Below, in pieces: positions 29,764 to 38,914 of a stretch of DNA of 52,535 bases (positions within the stretch are counted from its first letter, which is position 1; every line of letters begins with the position of its first letter). Position numbers and translations under genes: made by a program. Under the pieces are notes generated by a model. The model searched no databases. It worked only from the letters and a program-made list of their open reading frames with translations, and was not told where the DNA came from. Source of the stretch: Bacteroidales bacterium UBA1184 (lineage in GTDB: Bacteria; Bacteroidota; Bacteroidia; Bacteroidales; ML635J-15); the NCBI GenBank assembly GCA_002310235.1, contig DBYO01000019.1, positions 96,033 to 148,567 of the forward strand, in the 5' to 3' direction.

Positions 29764-31503
29764 TTACTTCAACGATTTTTTTCTGATTTTTTCTTCAATT
29801 GCATTATTTTCTGGGTCAAACTCCAATGCCTTTTCCCAGTCGGACACGGCCTCGTCCTTTTTGCCAAGACTACATTTTATGTCGCCCCGATGGTCGTAAT
29901 ATACGGCATTGGTTGTATCATTCTCAATAACATCGTTCATGAACTTCAAGGCCTCGTCAAGCTTGCCGTTCTTATAGAGCACCCAAGCATGAGTATCGAG
30001 ATATGTGGCATTCGACGGATTAAGTTCGACTAGATGTGTACTCATTTCCAACGCTTTTGCAAGATTTTCGCCACGCACAGCAAGATTATAGCTATAGTTG
30101 TTGAGCACCGACTCGGAATCGCCATCTTTGAACAGAATGTACTCATATACCGAATCCGCCTTGTGATATTCCTTAAGTGCATGATAAGCATCGCCTTGCA
30201 TGCTCAACAAATCGATCATAACCTGCTGATTGTCGAGCGAGAGCATTGAAGCATAATCAACTGCCTCTACAACTTCACGGAATTCCTTTTTCAGATACGC
30301 CGCTACCACATAATACTGGTAAACCATAAGCATGTTGGGAAAAAGTTCGACAGCTTCCTTGCTGTGGGCATACAGGTTGTCGAAATCCTGCAAGTGGTAG
30401 TCTATCGACATAAGATGCTCCCAAATCTCGTACGACGATTTGTCCTCGGCAACAATATCAATAAGATTCTGCTGTACTGCCTTGTAGTCGTTGTTCATCA
30501 TTGCAATGTCGGCTTTGAGCGCACTCAAAGCAATGTCACCAGGATATTGTTTCTCGACAATCGATGCCAATCTCTTTATCTGCACCTTTATATAATCGTC
30601 GTTTCGTGCAATAGGAAGCAACTGATTCAGTATCTGCATTTTAAGTTCGTAGGAAAGGCTTTCATCGTCACAATTGAAAGCTTTTTCCAACAAAGAGAAA
30701 TAAGAGTAGTATTGAGCATCGGTTGCACGGTGATATTCTGCAAGCGAGAGATAAACAAGGCCCTCGTCGATAGTCATTTTTTCCAATTCGGCGAATTCCA
30801 CTTTTGCGAGATCTGGCTTTTTGTTCTGGAAATACGCCTCAGCAAGCATAGCTTTGTAGCGGAGGTTTGTTGGATAGGCATCACGTAATTTTTTCATCTC
30901 CTCAAACGACTTGTTCATATTACCCATCTTTTCGTACATAAGTTCCTTCTGTACAGAAACAATGTCGGTAATACCGAAACGCGATTCTGCCTGGTCGAGA
31001 ACCTTTATGGCGTCTTTGGGCTTGTTTAGGCCCTGATACACCTTTGCAAGCTCGTAGTAGGTTTCAATGTCGTTAGGATTCGTAGATATAAGCTTGCGAT
31101 AGAGCGGAATTGTCTTTTCTAATTGATTGCTGTATTGATAAGTGTAGATTAGCAAGTCAATGTAAGCAATATTATTAGTCTTATCATACTGCACGGCTTT
31201 TTCGGCATACGACTGGGCTGCCTGATAGTCGCCAGAAGCAAACAATATTGTTGCAATCTCGTAGTATGCCGACGGCTGAGTGTTGTCAATTGCTAAGGCG
31301 CGTGTGTAGTTGCGAATAGCAGCATCGTAATCGCCTAAATTTTTGTTTTTGTTGCCCTCGAGAAAATAAAAGCTGAAATTGAAGTCGAACCCCTTTTCCG
31401 TTGCGGGCTTTTTGTCTGTTTTCTGCGCTTTCTTCTGCGAATATCCAGCCGTGAGCGACAGCAGCAGCACCGATAAAAGCAATATCTTGCGGAAAGTCAT
31501 CAT
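29764..31503 (-). CDS. TPR-repeat exported protein
   Basis: A 579-residue protein with signal peptide (ending LTAGYSQ) and TPR repeats through most of its length. Clear examples are NLGDYDAAIRNYTRALAIDN, YYEIATILFASGDYQAAQSY and the C-terminal YYDHRGDIKCSLGKKDEAVSDWEKALEFDP (in parts). TPRs bind partner proteins. In Bacteroidota this gene keeps company with the NDP-sugar synthase upstream and DUF4292/EnvC downstream, with gaps of one base on both sides here, so the four are one transcription unit. A role in envelope assembly is inferred from the company only. Confidence 0.85.
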   Translation of the reverse strand: MMTFRKILLLSVLLLSLTAGYSQKKAQKTDKKPATEKGFDFNFSFYFLEGNKNKNLGDYDAAIRNYTRALAIDNTQPSAYYEIATILFASGDYQAAQSYAEKAVQYDKTNNIAYIDLLIYTYQYSNQLEKTIPLYRKLISTNPNDIETYYELAKVYQGLNKPKDAIKVLDQAESRFGITDIVSVQKELMYEKMGNMNKSFEEMKKLRDAYPTNLRYKAMLAEAYFQNKKPDLAKVEFAELEKMTIDEGLVYLSLAEYHRATDAQYYSYFSLLEKAFNCDDESLSYELKMQILNQLLPIARNDDYIKVQIKRLASIVEKQYPGDIALSALKADIAMMNNDYKAVQQNLIDIVAEDKSSYEIWEHLMSIDYHLQDFDNLYAHSKEAVELFPNMLMVYQYYVVAAYLKKEFREVVEAVDYASMLSLDNQQVMIDLLSMQGDAYHALKEYHKADSVYEYILFKDGDSESVLNNYSYNLAVRGENLAKALEMSTHLVELNPSNATYLDTHAWVLYKNGKLDEALKFMNDVIENDTTNAVYYDHRGDIKCSLGKKDEAVSDWEKALEFDPENNAIEEKIRKKSLK

Positions 31504-31504
31504 T

Positions 31505-32512
31505 CTACTTGAGTTCTAATGTATTGTAGTCGCCAACGCTCAGGTCATACTGCCTGCCCGACAGTTTTACGTGACTGCCAATCATCGAATCATGAATGTT
31601 CATATTTTCGATTGCTGTAGCCTCCTGAATTACCGAATTGCAGATTACGCTTCCGCTGATTGTAGTCCCCTTTCCAACCGAAACATAAGGACCGACAACC
31701 GAATTCTTGATTTTCACGTCGTCTTCGATATGGCAAGGCGGAATGATGGTCGAGGTTTCAACTTCTGCCGACTTTGCCAGCAATTCAGATTTCTTATCGC
31801 GTGCAAGTACGCGCTGGTGGGTTGCCACGGTTATGTTCTTGTTGCCGCAGTCGAGCCATTCGTCAACCTGGGCGGGAACAAACTTCAAACCTTTGGCTCG
31901 CATATTTTCCAATGCTGTTGTTAACTGGAACTCACCGCTCTTGCGGATATTGTTGTCTATAAGATACTGAAGTTCTTTCTGTAAGGTTTCGCCCGACTTG
32001 AAATAATATATACCTATGATGGCAAGGTCGGAAACGAAAGTCTTAGGTTTTTCCTCGAAACCCGAAATCACGCCGTTGGCATCAGTAGTTACAACTCCGT
32101 AAGCCTCTGGATGTTCAACTTTCTGCACCCAGATAATGCTGTCGGCATCAGCAGAAATCTTGAAGTCGGCGAAGAACAGGGTATCGGCAAAAGCCACCAC
32201 CACCTTGTCGTTGAGCGACGGAGCTGCACACCATATTGCGTGGGCAGTTCCCAAAGCTTCCTTCTGGTAATATATCTTAGGTTCTGCGCCAACACCGCGA
32301 GCAATGTTGCAAAGTTCGTTCTCGACCTTCTCGCCGAAGTTGCCGATTACAAAAGCTATTTCGTCAATCGGTTCCTCACAAATCTGTGCGATTCCTTCAA
32401 CTAGACGTTGAACTATTGTCTTGCCTGCCAGCACAATAAGTGGTTTCGGAACGGTTAACGTATGCGGACGCATACGAGTCCCCATGCCTGCCATTGGTAT
32501 TATAATCTTCAT
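31505..32512 (-). CDS. NDP-sugar pyrophosphorylase-like nucleotidyltransferase
   Basis: A 335-residue sugar-1-phosphate nucleotidyltransferase. The N-terminal domain has the signature IPMAGMGTRMRPHTLTVPKP, the substrate-site EALGTAHAIWCA and VAFADTLFF, and the C-terminal half (about 250-335) is a left-handed beta-helix (IIPPCHIEDDVKIKNSVVG, ISGSVICNSV). This matches glucose-1-phosphate thymidylyl/uridylyltransferase-like enzymes. No acetyltransferase activity is evident in the short helix. Exact nucleotide and sugar cannot be decided. First gene of the operon ending in EnvC. A -7 box TATTTTTG (32539-32546) lies 26 bases upstream. Confidence 0.88.
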   Translation of the reverse strand: MKIIIPMAGMGTRMRPHTLTVPKPLIVLAGKTIVQRLVEGIAQICEEPIDEIAFVIGNFGEKVENELCNIARGVGAEPKIYYQKEALGTAHAIWCAAPSLNDKVVVAFADTLFFADFKISADADSIIWVQKVEHPEAYGVVTTDANGVISGFEEKPKTFVSDLAIIGIYYFKSGETLQKELQYLIDNNIRKSGEFQLTTALENMRAKGLKFVPAQVDEWLDCGNKNITVATHQRVLARDKKSELLAKSAEVETSTIIPPCHIEDDVKIKNSVVGPYVSVGKGTTISGSVICNSVIQEATAIENMNIHDSMIGSHVKLSGRQYDLSVGDYNTLELK

Positions 32513-32698
32513 ACTATTCCTATTTTACAATTAATTGGCAAAAATAACACTTATAATAAATACCCATGTTAAGGTATTCTTATTTTTTACCAACAGCAAG
32601 ATGTTGTAAAAAGTGAATAGACTAGCAACTGTAACATTGCACAAATAATCGACCTTTATTTCACTCAAACATTTAGTTCCAGAAACTCCACAAAACCT

Positions 32699-32729
32699 TT
32701 TGTCGTTCCAAAAAATTATTGTAATTTTG
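32699..32729 (+). promoter_or_regulatory. Promoter of the L25-pth-psd operon
   Basis: TTTG (32699-32702), 19-base spacer, TAATTTTG (32722-32729). Full consensus. The leader is about 75 bases. Confidence 0.7.
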
Positions 32730-32758
32730 CGCCCGATTTTGTTTAACTGTGCGATGGG

Positions 32759-32774
32759 GTCACGAGTGCGTGAC
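32759..32774 (+). promoter_or_regulatory. Hairpin in the L25 leader
   Basis: GTCACG-AGTG-CGTGAC, a six-base perfect stem, 30 bases before the L25 ATG. Leaders of ribosomal protein genes often carry regulatory structures, but this one is short. Confidence 0.35.
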
Positions 32775-32804
32775 TGAGTAGTACATAAATAATTTATAAA
32801 AGTA

Positions 32805-33413
32805 ATGAAACATTTTGAAGTAAAGGGTACAGTTCGTACCGAATTCGGCAAGAAGGCCGCAAAGCAAATCAAGAGAAGCAACAACATTCCATGTGTAGTT
32901 TATGGTATCGACCAGACAACTCACTTCACAGTTGCAAGTGCTGATGTCCGCAACCTTATCTTCACTCCTGAAGTAATGTTCGCAGACCTCAACATCGATG
33001 GTAAGGTAAGACCAACCTTGCTGAAGGAAATCCAGTTCGACCCGATTTCTGATCAGGTTATCCACATCGACTTCTACGAAGTTGACCCATCGAAGCCAGT
33101 AAAGGTTCGCATTCCTTTGAAGCTCGTTGGTAACTCTGCCGGTGTAAAGGCTGGTGGTAAGTTGAAACACAGCCTCAAGAAAATCGCTATCAAGGGTATG
33201 ATGGAAGACATTCCTAACGTTTACGAAGTCAACATCGAAGACTTGAAACTTGGCGAAACTATCAGAATCAAGGACTTGACGTCGGATAAACTCGAGTTCA
33301 CCGAAAATGGCAGCACATTGATAGCATCTGTTATGATTGCTCGTGGTGCAGCTAGCGACGAAGGTTCTGAAGAAGGTGGTGAAGCTCCAGCTGAAACTCC
33401 AGCTGCTGAATAA
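32805..33413 (+). CDS. rplY: 50S ribosomal protein L25/general stress protein Ctc
   Basis: A 202-residue L25 of the long (CTC/TL5) type, which binds 5S rRNA. The N-terminal L25 domain has KGTVRTEFGKKAAKQIKRSN and IPCVVYGI, followed by the C-terminal beta domain (VKVRIPLKLVGNSAGVKAGGKL, KDLTSDKLEF) and an acidic Glu/Ala tail common in Bacteroidota. The gene uses the C-rich codons seen in highly expressed genes. It heads an operon with pth 24 bases downstream, the usual neighbour of ctc in many bacteria. Confidence 0.95.
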   Translation: MKHFEVKGTVRTEFGKKAAKQIKRSNNIPCVVYGIDQTTHFTVASADVRNLIFTPEVMFADLNIDGKVRPTLLKEIQFDPISDQVIHIDFYEVDPSKPVKVRIPLKLVGNSAGVKAGGKLKHSLKKIAIKGMMEDIPNVYEVNIEDLKLGETIRIKDLTSDKLEFTENGSTLIASVMIARGAASDEGSEEGGEAPAETPAAE

Positions 33414-33437
33414 GCCACAAAATTCAATATCTGAATT

Positions 33438-34001
33438 GTGAAGTATCTCATTGTCGGGCTAGGAAATCCCGGAGCAGAATACAAGAATACAAGGCACAAT
33501 ATTGGATATACGGTGCTCGACGCTTTCGCAGAAGGCGCGGGCATCGCTTTTTTTGATAAGCGCTATGCTTATCGCGCAGAAACGAGCATAAAAGGACGCA
33601 CTCTCATCCTCATAAAACCCACAACCTACATGAACCTCAGTGGAAACGCTGTAAGGTACTACATGAACCAGGAGAAAATTCCAGTAGAAAACGTATTTGT
33701 CATCGTCGACGACCTTGCACTGCCATTCGGCACAATACGAATTAAGCCCAAGGGAAGCAGCGGCGGTCACAATGGTCTGCAGAACATACAGGACACCATC
33801 GGCACAAGCGAATATGCCCGACTTAGATTCGGCATCGGAAACGAATTTTCGCGTGGCGGACAAATCGACTTCGTGCTTGGAGAGTGGACAAAGGAGGAAA
33901 GTGAGAAACTTAAGGAACGCGTCAACGTTGCCATCGAAGCCATAAAGAGCTTCCCGCTAATTGGCATCGAAAAGACTATGAACTCATACAACAACAAATA
34001 G
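33438..34001 (+). CDS. pth: Peptidyl-tRNA hydrolase
   Basis: A 187-residue Pth that frees tRNA from dropped-off peptidyl-tRNA. It has GLGNPGAEYKNTRHNIGY with catalytic His20, KPTTYMNLSGNAV, VDDLALPFG with the conserved aspartate, and GSSGGHNGLQNI. The start is GTG (33438-33440), decided by the invariant first residues of the family (KYLIVGLGNPG) and by lack of any closer ATG. It lies between rplY and psd, three bases before the latter. Confidence 0.96.
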   Translation: MKYLIVGLGNPGAEYKNTRHNIGYTVLDAFAEGAGIAFFDKRYAYRAETSIKGRTLILIKPTTYMNLSGNAVRYYMNQEKIPVENVFVIVDDLALPFGTIRIKPKGSSGGHNGLQNIQDTIGTSEYARLRFGIGNEFSRGGQIDFVLGEWTKEESEKLKERVNVAIEAIKSFPLIGIEKTMNSYNNK

Positions 34002-34004
34002 ACC

Positions 34005-34811
34005 ATGCCAGCACCTAAGCCACAGAAGCAAAACTACCGCAACTTTTTTTCGCGTATGGCAGGAAAACTTTCCAATGCCAAGAAGCCGAAGTGGTTTATC
34101 AAAGGTGTTATAAAACTATGGAAAAAGAAGTACAAGATTGACCTGTCGGAGTACGTTATCCCGCCAAACGGGTTCAAGACCTTCAACTCGTTTTTCACCC
34201 GCAACCTGCAACCCGAAACACGACCAATAAGCGACGGACTGGTATCCCCCGTTGACGGATTCATATTCGACTTCGGCAAGATTACGGGCGACAACAAGAT
34301 TTACGTCAAGTTCAAGCACTACTACGTTGACGACCTCATCTGCGACGAATACGAAAACATGTCGTCGTACGCAGTGCTTTACCTCTCCCCCGCCAACTAC
34401 CATCGCGTACATGCAGCCTTCGACATGGAAATCACCGACATAAGCTACCTGCCTGGCACCTTGCGTCCGGTAAAGCCAAAGGTCGTATACAAGAAAGACC
34501 GCGTATACTGCCGCAACGAGCGCATCGTTATACATGGCAAGTCGGAATTCGGAAGATTCTACATGATTCTGGTCGGAGCATTGTTTGTTGGCAAAACAAA
34601 ACTATCATTCGACAGCGGTCTGCAAACCAACATAAAAAAAGGCGTAGCCTCAAAACGCATATACGATACACCTATATATATACGCAAAGGCGAAGAGGTC
34701 GGTTACTTTGAAATGGGCTCAAGTGTTATTCTTTTCCTCGACGACGACAGGCTTGCAAACATAAAGCTACCGCTCAATTCTCCATTACAAGTAGGAAACA
34801 AGTTAGCGTAA
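34005..34811 (+). CDS. psd: Phosphatidylserine decarboxylase
   Basis: A 268-residue PSD that makes phosphatidylethanolamine. It has VSPVDGFIFDFG with the catalytic-triad aspartate region, YLSPANYHRVHAAFD with the histidines, and the self-cleavage site EMGSSV, in which cutting between Gly238 and Ser239 would make the pyruvoyl group. The usual motif is LGST; MGSS keeps the Gly-Ser bond. The pattern FNSFFTRNLQPETRPI fits the longer, E. coli-like PSD class and not the short soluble-like type. The phosphatidylserine synthase is not adjacent. Third gene of the rplY operon; repeat block 5 follows. Confidence 0.9.
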   Translation: MPAPKPQKQNYRNFFSRMAGKLSNAKKPKWFIKGVIKLWKKKYKIDLSEYVIPPNGFKTFNSFFTRNLQPETRPISDGLVSPVDGFIFDFGKITGDNKIYVKFKHYYVDDLICDEYENMSSYAVLYLSPANYHRVHAAFDMEITDISYLPGTLRPVKPKVVYKKDRVYCRNERIVIHGKSEFGRFYMILVGALFVGKTKLSFDSGLQTNIKKGVASKRIYDTPIYIRKGEEVGYFEMGSSVILFLDDDRLANIKLPLNSPLQVGNKLA

Positions 34812-34965
34812 GAAGGCTAAAAGGCTAGCAGGCTAAAAGGCTAACAGACAAGAAGGCCAACAGACAAACAGAAAACTTTACATTAAGGCAATAAGACTGC
34901 TAGACCGTTAGACCGCGAGCCAGTCAGACCGTTAGACCGTTAGCCAGCTAGTCTGCACCTCTAAA
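34812..34965. repeat. Intergenic repeat block 5: AAGGCTA and GACCGTTA words
   Basis: AAGGCTAAAAGGCTA and AGGCTAAAAGGCTAACAG at 34813-34850, then AGACCGTTAGACCG words in tandem at 34900-34950. GNA hairpins are absent here. No gene is present. Confidence 0.75.
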
Positions 34966-35021
34966 CACCAGCATGTTAATAAATATTTATATAAAAAACT
35001 AAAAATTGGGATAGATGTTGC

Positions 35022-35029
35022 TATTTTTG
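35022..35029 (+). promoter_or_regulatory. -7 box of the outer-membrane protein/lipoprotein pair
   Basis: TATTTTTG, 31 bases before the ATG at 35061. A TTG lies only 13 bases upstream, so the -33 element is uncertain. Confidence 0.5.
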
Positions 35030-35060
35030 TAACGTTAATATTTAATTAAATTTATTCACT

Positions 35061-35933
35061 ATGAGGAAATTTTCAATTTTATTAGTTGCACTCATGCTTG
35101 CAGCAAGTATGTTTGCTCAGGAAAATGACCCAAACGGAGAAGTAAACATGATGTCTAAGCGTGGCGAATACATTCTGCCTGTAGCAGGAGATTTTGCTCT
35201 CGGTATCAACGCTCTCCCGATGGTCGAATACTTTGGTAACTTGTTCAATGGACACGCAGGCAACACTGCTTCCTTTGATTCATTCACACACAGACTTGTT
35301 AGTACAACTCCTGTTCTCTTTGGAAAGTACTATCTTAACGACAAAACTGCTATCCGCGCAGGTTTGCTCATTGGCGTTTACAACGAAACTGATCGTGAAA
35401 ACGTTATGATGAACCAGCAGATTCCTGATCCGAAGGTTACTGTTACTGATATTATGAAGGGAACAGAAACCGACCTCGGTTTAGGCGCTGACTACTTGAT
35501 GTACAGAGGCAAAGGTCGTGTACAGGGATTCTACGGCGGTGGCGTTTACCTTAACTACACCAAACTCAAAGCCAACTACACTTATGGCAACCTTATCACC
35601 ACTGAATTCTCAGCACCATACTGGTACGATTTCTCAGCAGGAGCAACAACAGCTGGTGGCGAACGCACACTTTCTGTAAGCGGAGCTCGCTCATTTGGTG
35701 TAATTCTTAGCGGTGTTGTTGGTGTTGAATACTTTATCGCACCTAAGATTTCGATTGGCGGTGAATTCAGACTTGGTCTTTACACTGGTTACGACTTTAA
35801 AGGCTACAGAACTGTTGAACGCTGGACTGGTACCGAAAGAGAAGTTGAAACCTTGCCAAAGGATGCAAATGACGGAAGCATTGCATTCAAAAACGCATCA
35901 ACTGGTTCATTGTTTATGATGTTCCATTTTTAA
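35061..35933 (+). CDS. Outer-membrane beta-barrel-like protein, unknown function
   Basis: A 290-residue exported protein. The signal peptide ends AASMFAQ. The mature chain has alternating strands with aromatic girdles (KGRVQGFYGGGVYLNYTKL, ISIGGEFRLGLYTGYDF) and ends in phenylalanine (LFMMFHF), the terminal residue recognised by the BAM machinery. This fits a small outer-membrane barrel of the OmpA/PorT-like size class, but no named family is recognised. Codon use resembles highly expressed genes (many AAC, GGT, CGT). The lipoprotein gene 40 bases downstream is probably co-transcribed. Confidence 0.7.
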   Translation: MRKFSILLVALMLAASMFAQENDPNGEVNMMSKRGEYILPVAGDFALGINALPMVEYFGNLFNGHAGNTASFDSFTHRLVSTTPVLFGKYYLNDKTAIRAGLLIGVYNETDRENVMMNQQIPDPKVTVTDIMKGTETDLGLGADYLMYRGKGRVQGFYGGGVYLNYTKLKANYTYGNLITTEFSAPYWYDFSAGATTAGGERTLSVSGARSFGVILSGVVGVEYFIAPKISIGGEFRLGLYTGYDFKGYRTVERWTGTEREVETLPKDANDGSIAFKNASTGSLFMMFHF

Positions 35934-35973
35934 TAAAGAAAAATAAAGTTTAACATTAAAAAAGATTAATATT

Positions 35974-36594
35974 ATGAAGAGAATATTTTCAATTATCGCA
36001 ATCGCTCTTATAGGAGCATTCGTTTTGTCATCTTGCAATAAGAATGATTATGAAACTGAACCTTTGAAGACCGTAACAATTTCGGGAACCGTTAAGGCAT
36101 GGAATGATTTGACTATAGAGGCCCCAAACCAGAAAAATGGCTTCACAAATGTTCCTCAAGGTACAAAAATTTTATTTAAAATAAAAGCAGATGATCTTTG
36201 CCATTCTGGAACTACCAACAATGTTTACCCAGGATACGATTATAGTACACTTCAGTATGAAGCTACTGTAGATAATAATGGTAACTATTCAATAGAACTT
36301 CCTTGTGTTAATTTCAAGACAACTGCTGTTGATATTATCCCTGTAAATTACAAGAACAAACAAAGAGACCAGGAAAAGATCGATAACGCAATTGACCCCA
36401 ATACAGGATTACCAATGGTTGATCCTTCAACTGGTCTTACTTATAGATTAGTAATAACTGACAATGAAACTATCTTCACAGGAAATACTGAGACTATAAA
36501 TATCTACGAAAGTGGTGTATTCTATCAGAACATATACTATACTACTGACAAGGATCCTCTTGATGGTAGTTCTAATCATTACTACCCATTCTAA
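35974..36594 (+). CDS. Exported lipoprotein, unknown function
   Basis: A 206-residue protein with a lipoprotein signal (GAFVLSSCNKN, Cys21). The mature part begins with a short beta domain (KTVTISGTVKAWNDL ... QGTKILFKI) like carboxypeptidase-regulatory/SusF-type sandwiches, and is rich in Asn, Asp and Tyr. No known family is recognised. It follows the outer-membrane protein gene and ends in a strong terminator, so the two form a unit and may form a complex (inference). Confidence 0.65.
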   Translation: MKRIFSIIAIALIGAFVLSSCNKNDYETEPLKTVTISGTVKAWNDLTIEAPNQKNGFTNVPQGTKILFKIKADDLCHSGTTNNVYPGYDYSTLQYEATVDNNGNYSIELPCVNFKTTAVDIIPVNYKNKQRDQEKIDNAIDPNTGLPMVDPSTGLTYRLVITDNETIFTGNTETINIYESGVFYQNIYYTTDKDPLDGSSNHYYPF

Positions 36595-36613
36595 CAAAAT
36601 GGTTTAATTCCAC

Positions 36614-36645
36614 AAAAAAGCCATCCAGTTAGGATGGCTTTTTTT
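36614..36645 (+). terminator. Intrinsic terminator after the lipoprotein gene
   Basis: AGCCATCC-AGTTA-GGATGGCT with A run before and seven T after, 20 bases past the stop. Confidence 0.95.
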
Positions 36646-36960
36646 GTATCCTATTATAACCATCCTATTTTGCATAAAACAAATAAAATTATAATACGAT
36701 TTATCACCAATCGGTCATTAAGAGTTAGTTATATTTGAAAACAACTGACTTACATGTTGTTATAAACGTATTCTTCTAATGCCGGACATTAGAAAACTTT
36801 AGCGGACAACAATAAATCTAAACCCATTTTCGCCCACTGAGCATTAACCGAAGGGAAGAAAAAACAAAGTAATCGAAGACAATAATTTTATAAAAGCTTA
36901 CTCCTAATCAGTGCAGAAACCATAACAAGCGGTTAACACTATAGCATTTGCTATATACAA
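36646..36960. other. 315-base gap, nothing recognised
   Basis: AT-rich sequence between two terminators. No frame with family resemblance, no tRNA-like fold and no repeat shared with the other gaps was seen. Confidence 0.5.
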
Positions 36961-36986
36961 AAAAAGGCGGACAAACGTCCGCCTTT
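36961..36986 (-). terminator. Terminator of the POT transporter gene
   Basis: On the minus strand AAAGGCGGAC-GTTT-GTCCGCCTTT followed by more T. It starts 21 bases past the stop codon. Confidence 0.9.
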
Positions 36987-37007
36987 CATATTTTTCAATT
37001 GCTTTGA

Positions 37008-38672
37008 TTACTTAGCAACTCTTTCGAGCCATTTAACCATACCGAACATTACAGCCATCGAAATTACGCAAACGATTGCGAATACCAACCAGCAGTACTC
37101 GATAGGCCAAGCGTTGTACATCAAAGGACCAATCCACAGGAAGATGTTACCTACTGCAGTAGCACCAAGCCACAATCCCTGGCAGAGACCTACCATGTGA
37201 CGAGGAGCAACCTTCGATACAAACGAAAGTCCCAATGGTGAAATGAAAAGTTCAGCAACAGTCAGGAAGAAGTAAGTTACAATAAGTACCCACGGACCCA
37301 ACTTAACAGGATCGAGCAATGCCCTGAAATCGGTTGCTGAAGGATAGTTGTTGATGAATGACAATACCATAAGGAACAAATATGCACATGCAGCGATACC
37401 CATACCGATTCCGATTTTCTTAGGTGTAGAAATCGATTTACCCTTACGTGCTAAAGCAGCGAAAGCAATCATTATAATCGGGGTAAGCACGATTACGAAG
37501 AACGGGTTGAGAGCCTGCCATATTTCAGGAGCAACAGCTTCGGAGCTTACGAAGTCGCGTGCGAAGAACGATAGCGACTGTCCGTTCTGATGGAATGAGA
37601 ACCAGAAGAATATTGCGATACCGAGAACTGCGAACAAAGCAGCCATACGCTGTTTGATTTCCTTTGCCATTGCAGCTTTTTCTTCTGCAGTATATTCAAC
37701 AACCTTAGTGGTGTCTTTCTTTGCTGGTTGCGGGAATTTCTTCTTCGAAATCAAAAAGATTGTCAGTGATATTGCCATTGCAATAACCGATGCAATGAAT
37801 GAGAAGTGAATACCAGAGTTGAATACATCGATGTAGGAGGAGCAGAATTCGGTAGTACCCTGAACCAAAGACGGGTCGATAACCGACTGAGACATTGTGG
37901 CTGTGAATTTTTCTGAAATATCTCCACCATTGATAACATCGTGGCAAAGAGCAGGCATATCTGCATTGTAAACAAAATTGTGGATCTTCAACCACCATTC
38001 ACGGATCAACGGAGCAATGAACGGAGCGATTACACCACCGATATTGATGAACACGTAGAAAATCTGGAAACCGCTGTCACGTCTTTCTTTTGCTTCTGCC
38101 AATGCTTCTGGACTTTTCTTAGCAGCTTCTGCTTCGAAATTGTCGTACATCTTGCCGACCAATGCCTGAAGATTTCCTTTGAACAAACCATTACCGAATG
38201 CTATAAGCAACAATGCCAAGCAGGTAACAATAAGAATTGTCCACCATCCTGCGCCACCGTCAACGATAAAACCTTCGGAGTCGGTACCGAACAGAGGAAT
38301 TGACAATGCTACATATCCCAAAGCCATCACTATCAAACCCCACTGGATGGTGCGGTTATAGTTCTGGGTCTTGTCTGCAATTATACCTCCGACAAGACTG
38401 AGAATGTAGATAAGACAATAGAACACCGAATAGATGGCACCTGCCTGCGCATCGGACAAGCCGAACTTGGAGACAATAAACAATGCCAAAACAGCATTCA
38501 TAATGTAGTAGCCGAAACGCTCGCCCATATTACTCAAGGCAGCAGCTATCAAGCCTTTGGGATGATGTCTGAGAGCAGTAACCACATAGTAAACCAAGAA
38601 TGGCAGCACTACTACTATGACTCCCAACAGAAACACCAATGTACGGTGTTCAGTAAAAAACTCTTGAAACAT
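37008..38672 (-). CDS. POT-family proton-coupled peptide transporter
   Basis: A 554-residue major-facilitator protein of the POT/PTR2 family, importing di- and tripeptides with protons. The N-terminal helix has NMGERFGYYIM, the family's ExxERFxYY motif in the form GERFGYY. GIIADKTQNYNRTIQWGLI is the loop 2-3 motif, and 12 to 14 hydrophobic segments are visible. A long insert (about 190-290) lies between helices in the middle, with YVFINIGGVIAPFIAPLIRE in the sixth helix. Together with the M49-like peptidase elsewhere in the window this fits growth on peptides (inference). Single gene with own promoter (38726-38754) and terminator. Confidence 0.92.
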   Translation of the reverse strand: MFQEFFTEHRTLVFLLGVIVVVLPFLVYYVVTALRHHPKGLIAAALSNMGERFGYYIMNAVLALFIVSKFGLSDAQAGAIYSVFYCLIYILSLVGGIIADKTQNYNRTIQWGLIVMALGYVALSIPLFGTDSEGFIVDGGAGWWTILIVTCLALLLIAFGNGLFKGNLQALVGKMYDNFEAEAAKKSPEALAEAKERRDSGFQIFYVFINIGGVIAPFIAPLIREWWLKIHNFVYNADMPALCHDVINGGDISEKFTATMSQSVIDPSLVQGTTEFCSSYIDVFNSGIHFSFIASVIAMAISLTIFLISKKKFPQPAKKDTTKVVEYTAEEKAAMAKEIKQRMAALFAVLGIAIFFWFSFHQNGQSLSFFARDFVSSEAVAPEIWQALNPFFVIVLTPIIMIAFAALARKGKSISTPKKIGIGMGIAACAYLFLMVLSFINNYPSATDFRALLDPVKLGPWVLIVTYFFLTVAELFISPLGLSFVSKVAPRHMVGLCQGLWLGATAVGNIFLWIGPLMYNAWPIEYCWLVFAIVCVISMAVMFGMVKWLERVAK

Positions 38673-38725
38673 ACTTTGTTAATTTAAATTAAACCTATCG
38701 GACAATAGTCCGCTTTAACAAGTGG

Positions 38726-38754
38726 CAAAGGTATAAAAAAAACAAGAACGGCAA
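38726..38754 (-). promoter_or_regulatory. Promoter of the POT transporter
   Basis: On the minus strand TTG (38752-38754), 18-base spacer, TACCTTTG (38726-38733). Confidence 0.6.
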
Positions 38755-38871
38755 AACTTTTTATCTGCCATTAAAAAAAATGCATTTATACCTTCTTCAA
38801 AAATATCAACAAGACAATAAACAGCAAAAGTTTTCGTTAAAATAAGGTGCAAGAATTGAAAAAATTTTTAT

Positions 38872-38879
38872 TATTTTTG
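38872..38879 (+). promoter_or_regulatory. -7 box of the glgA-like/DUF4270/glmS/porW operon
   Basis: TATTTTTG, 35 bases before the ATG at 38915. TTG at the usual spacing is not present. Confidence 0.5.
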
Positions 38880-38914
38880 TGCCTTGATTTAAATTTGACG
38901 TAAAAACACAACAC

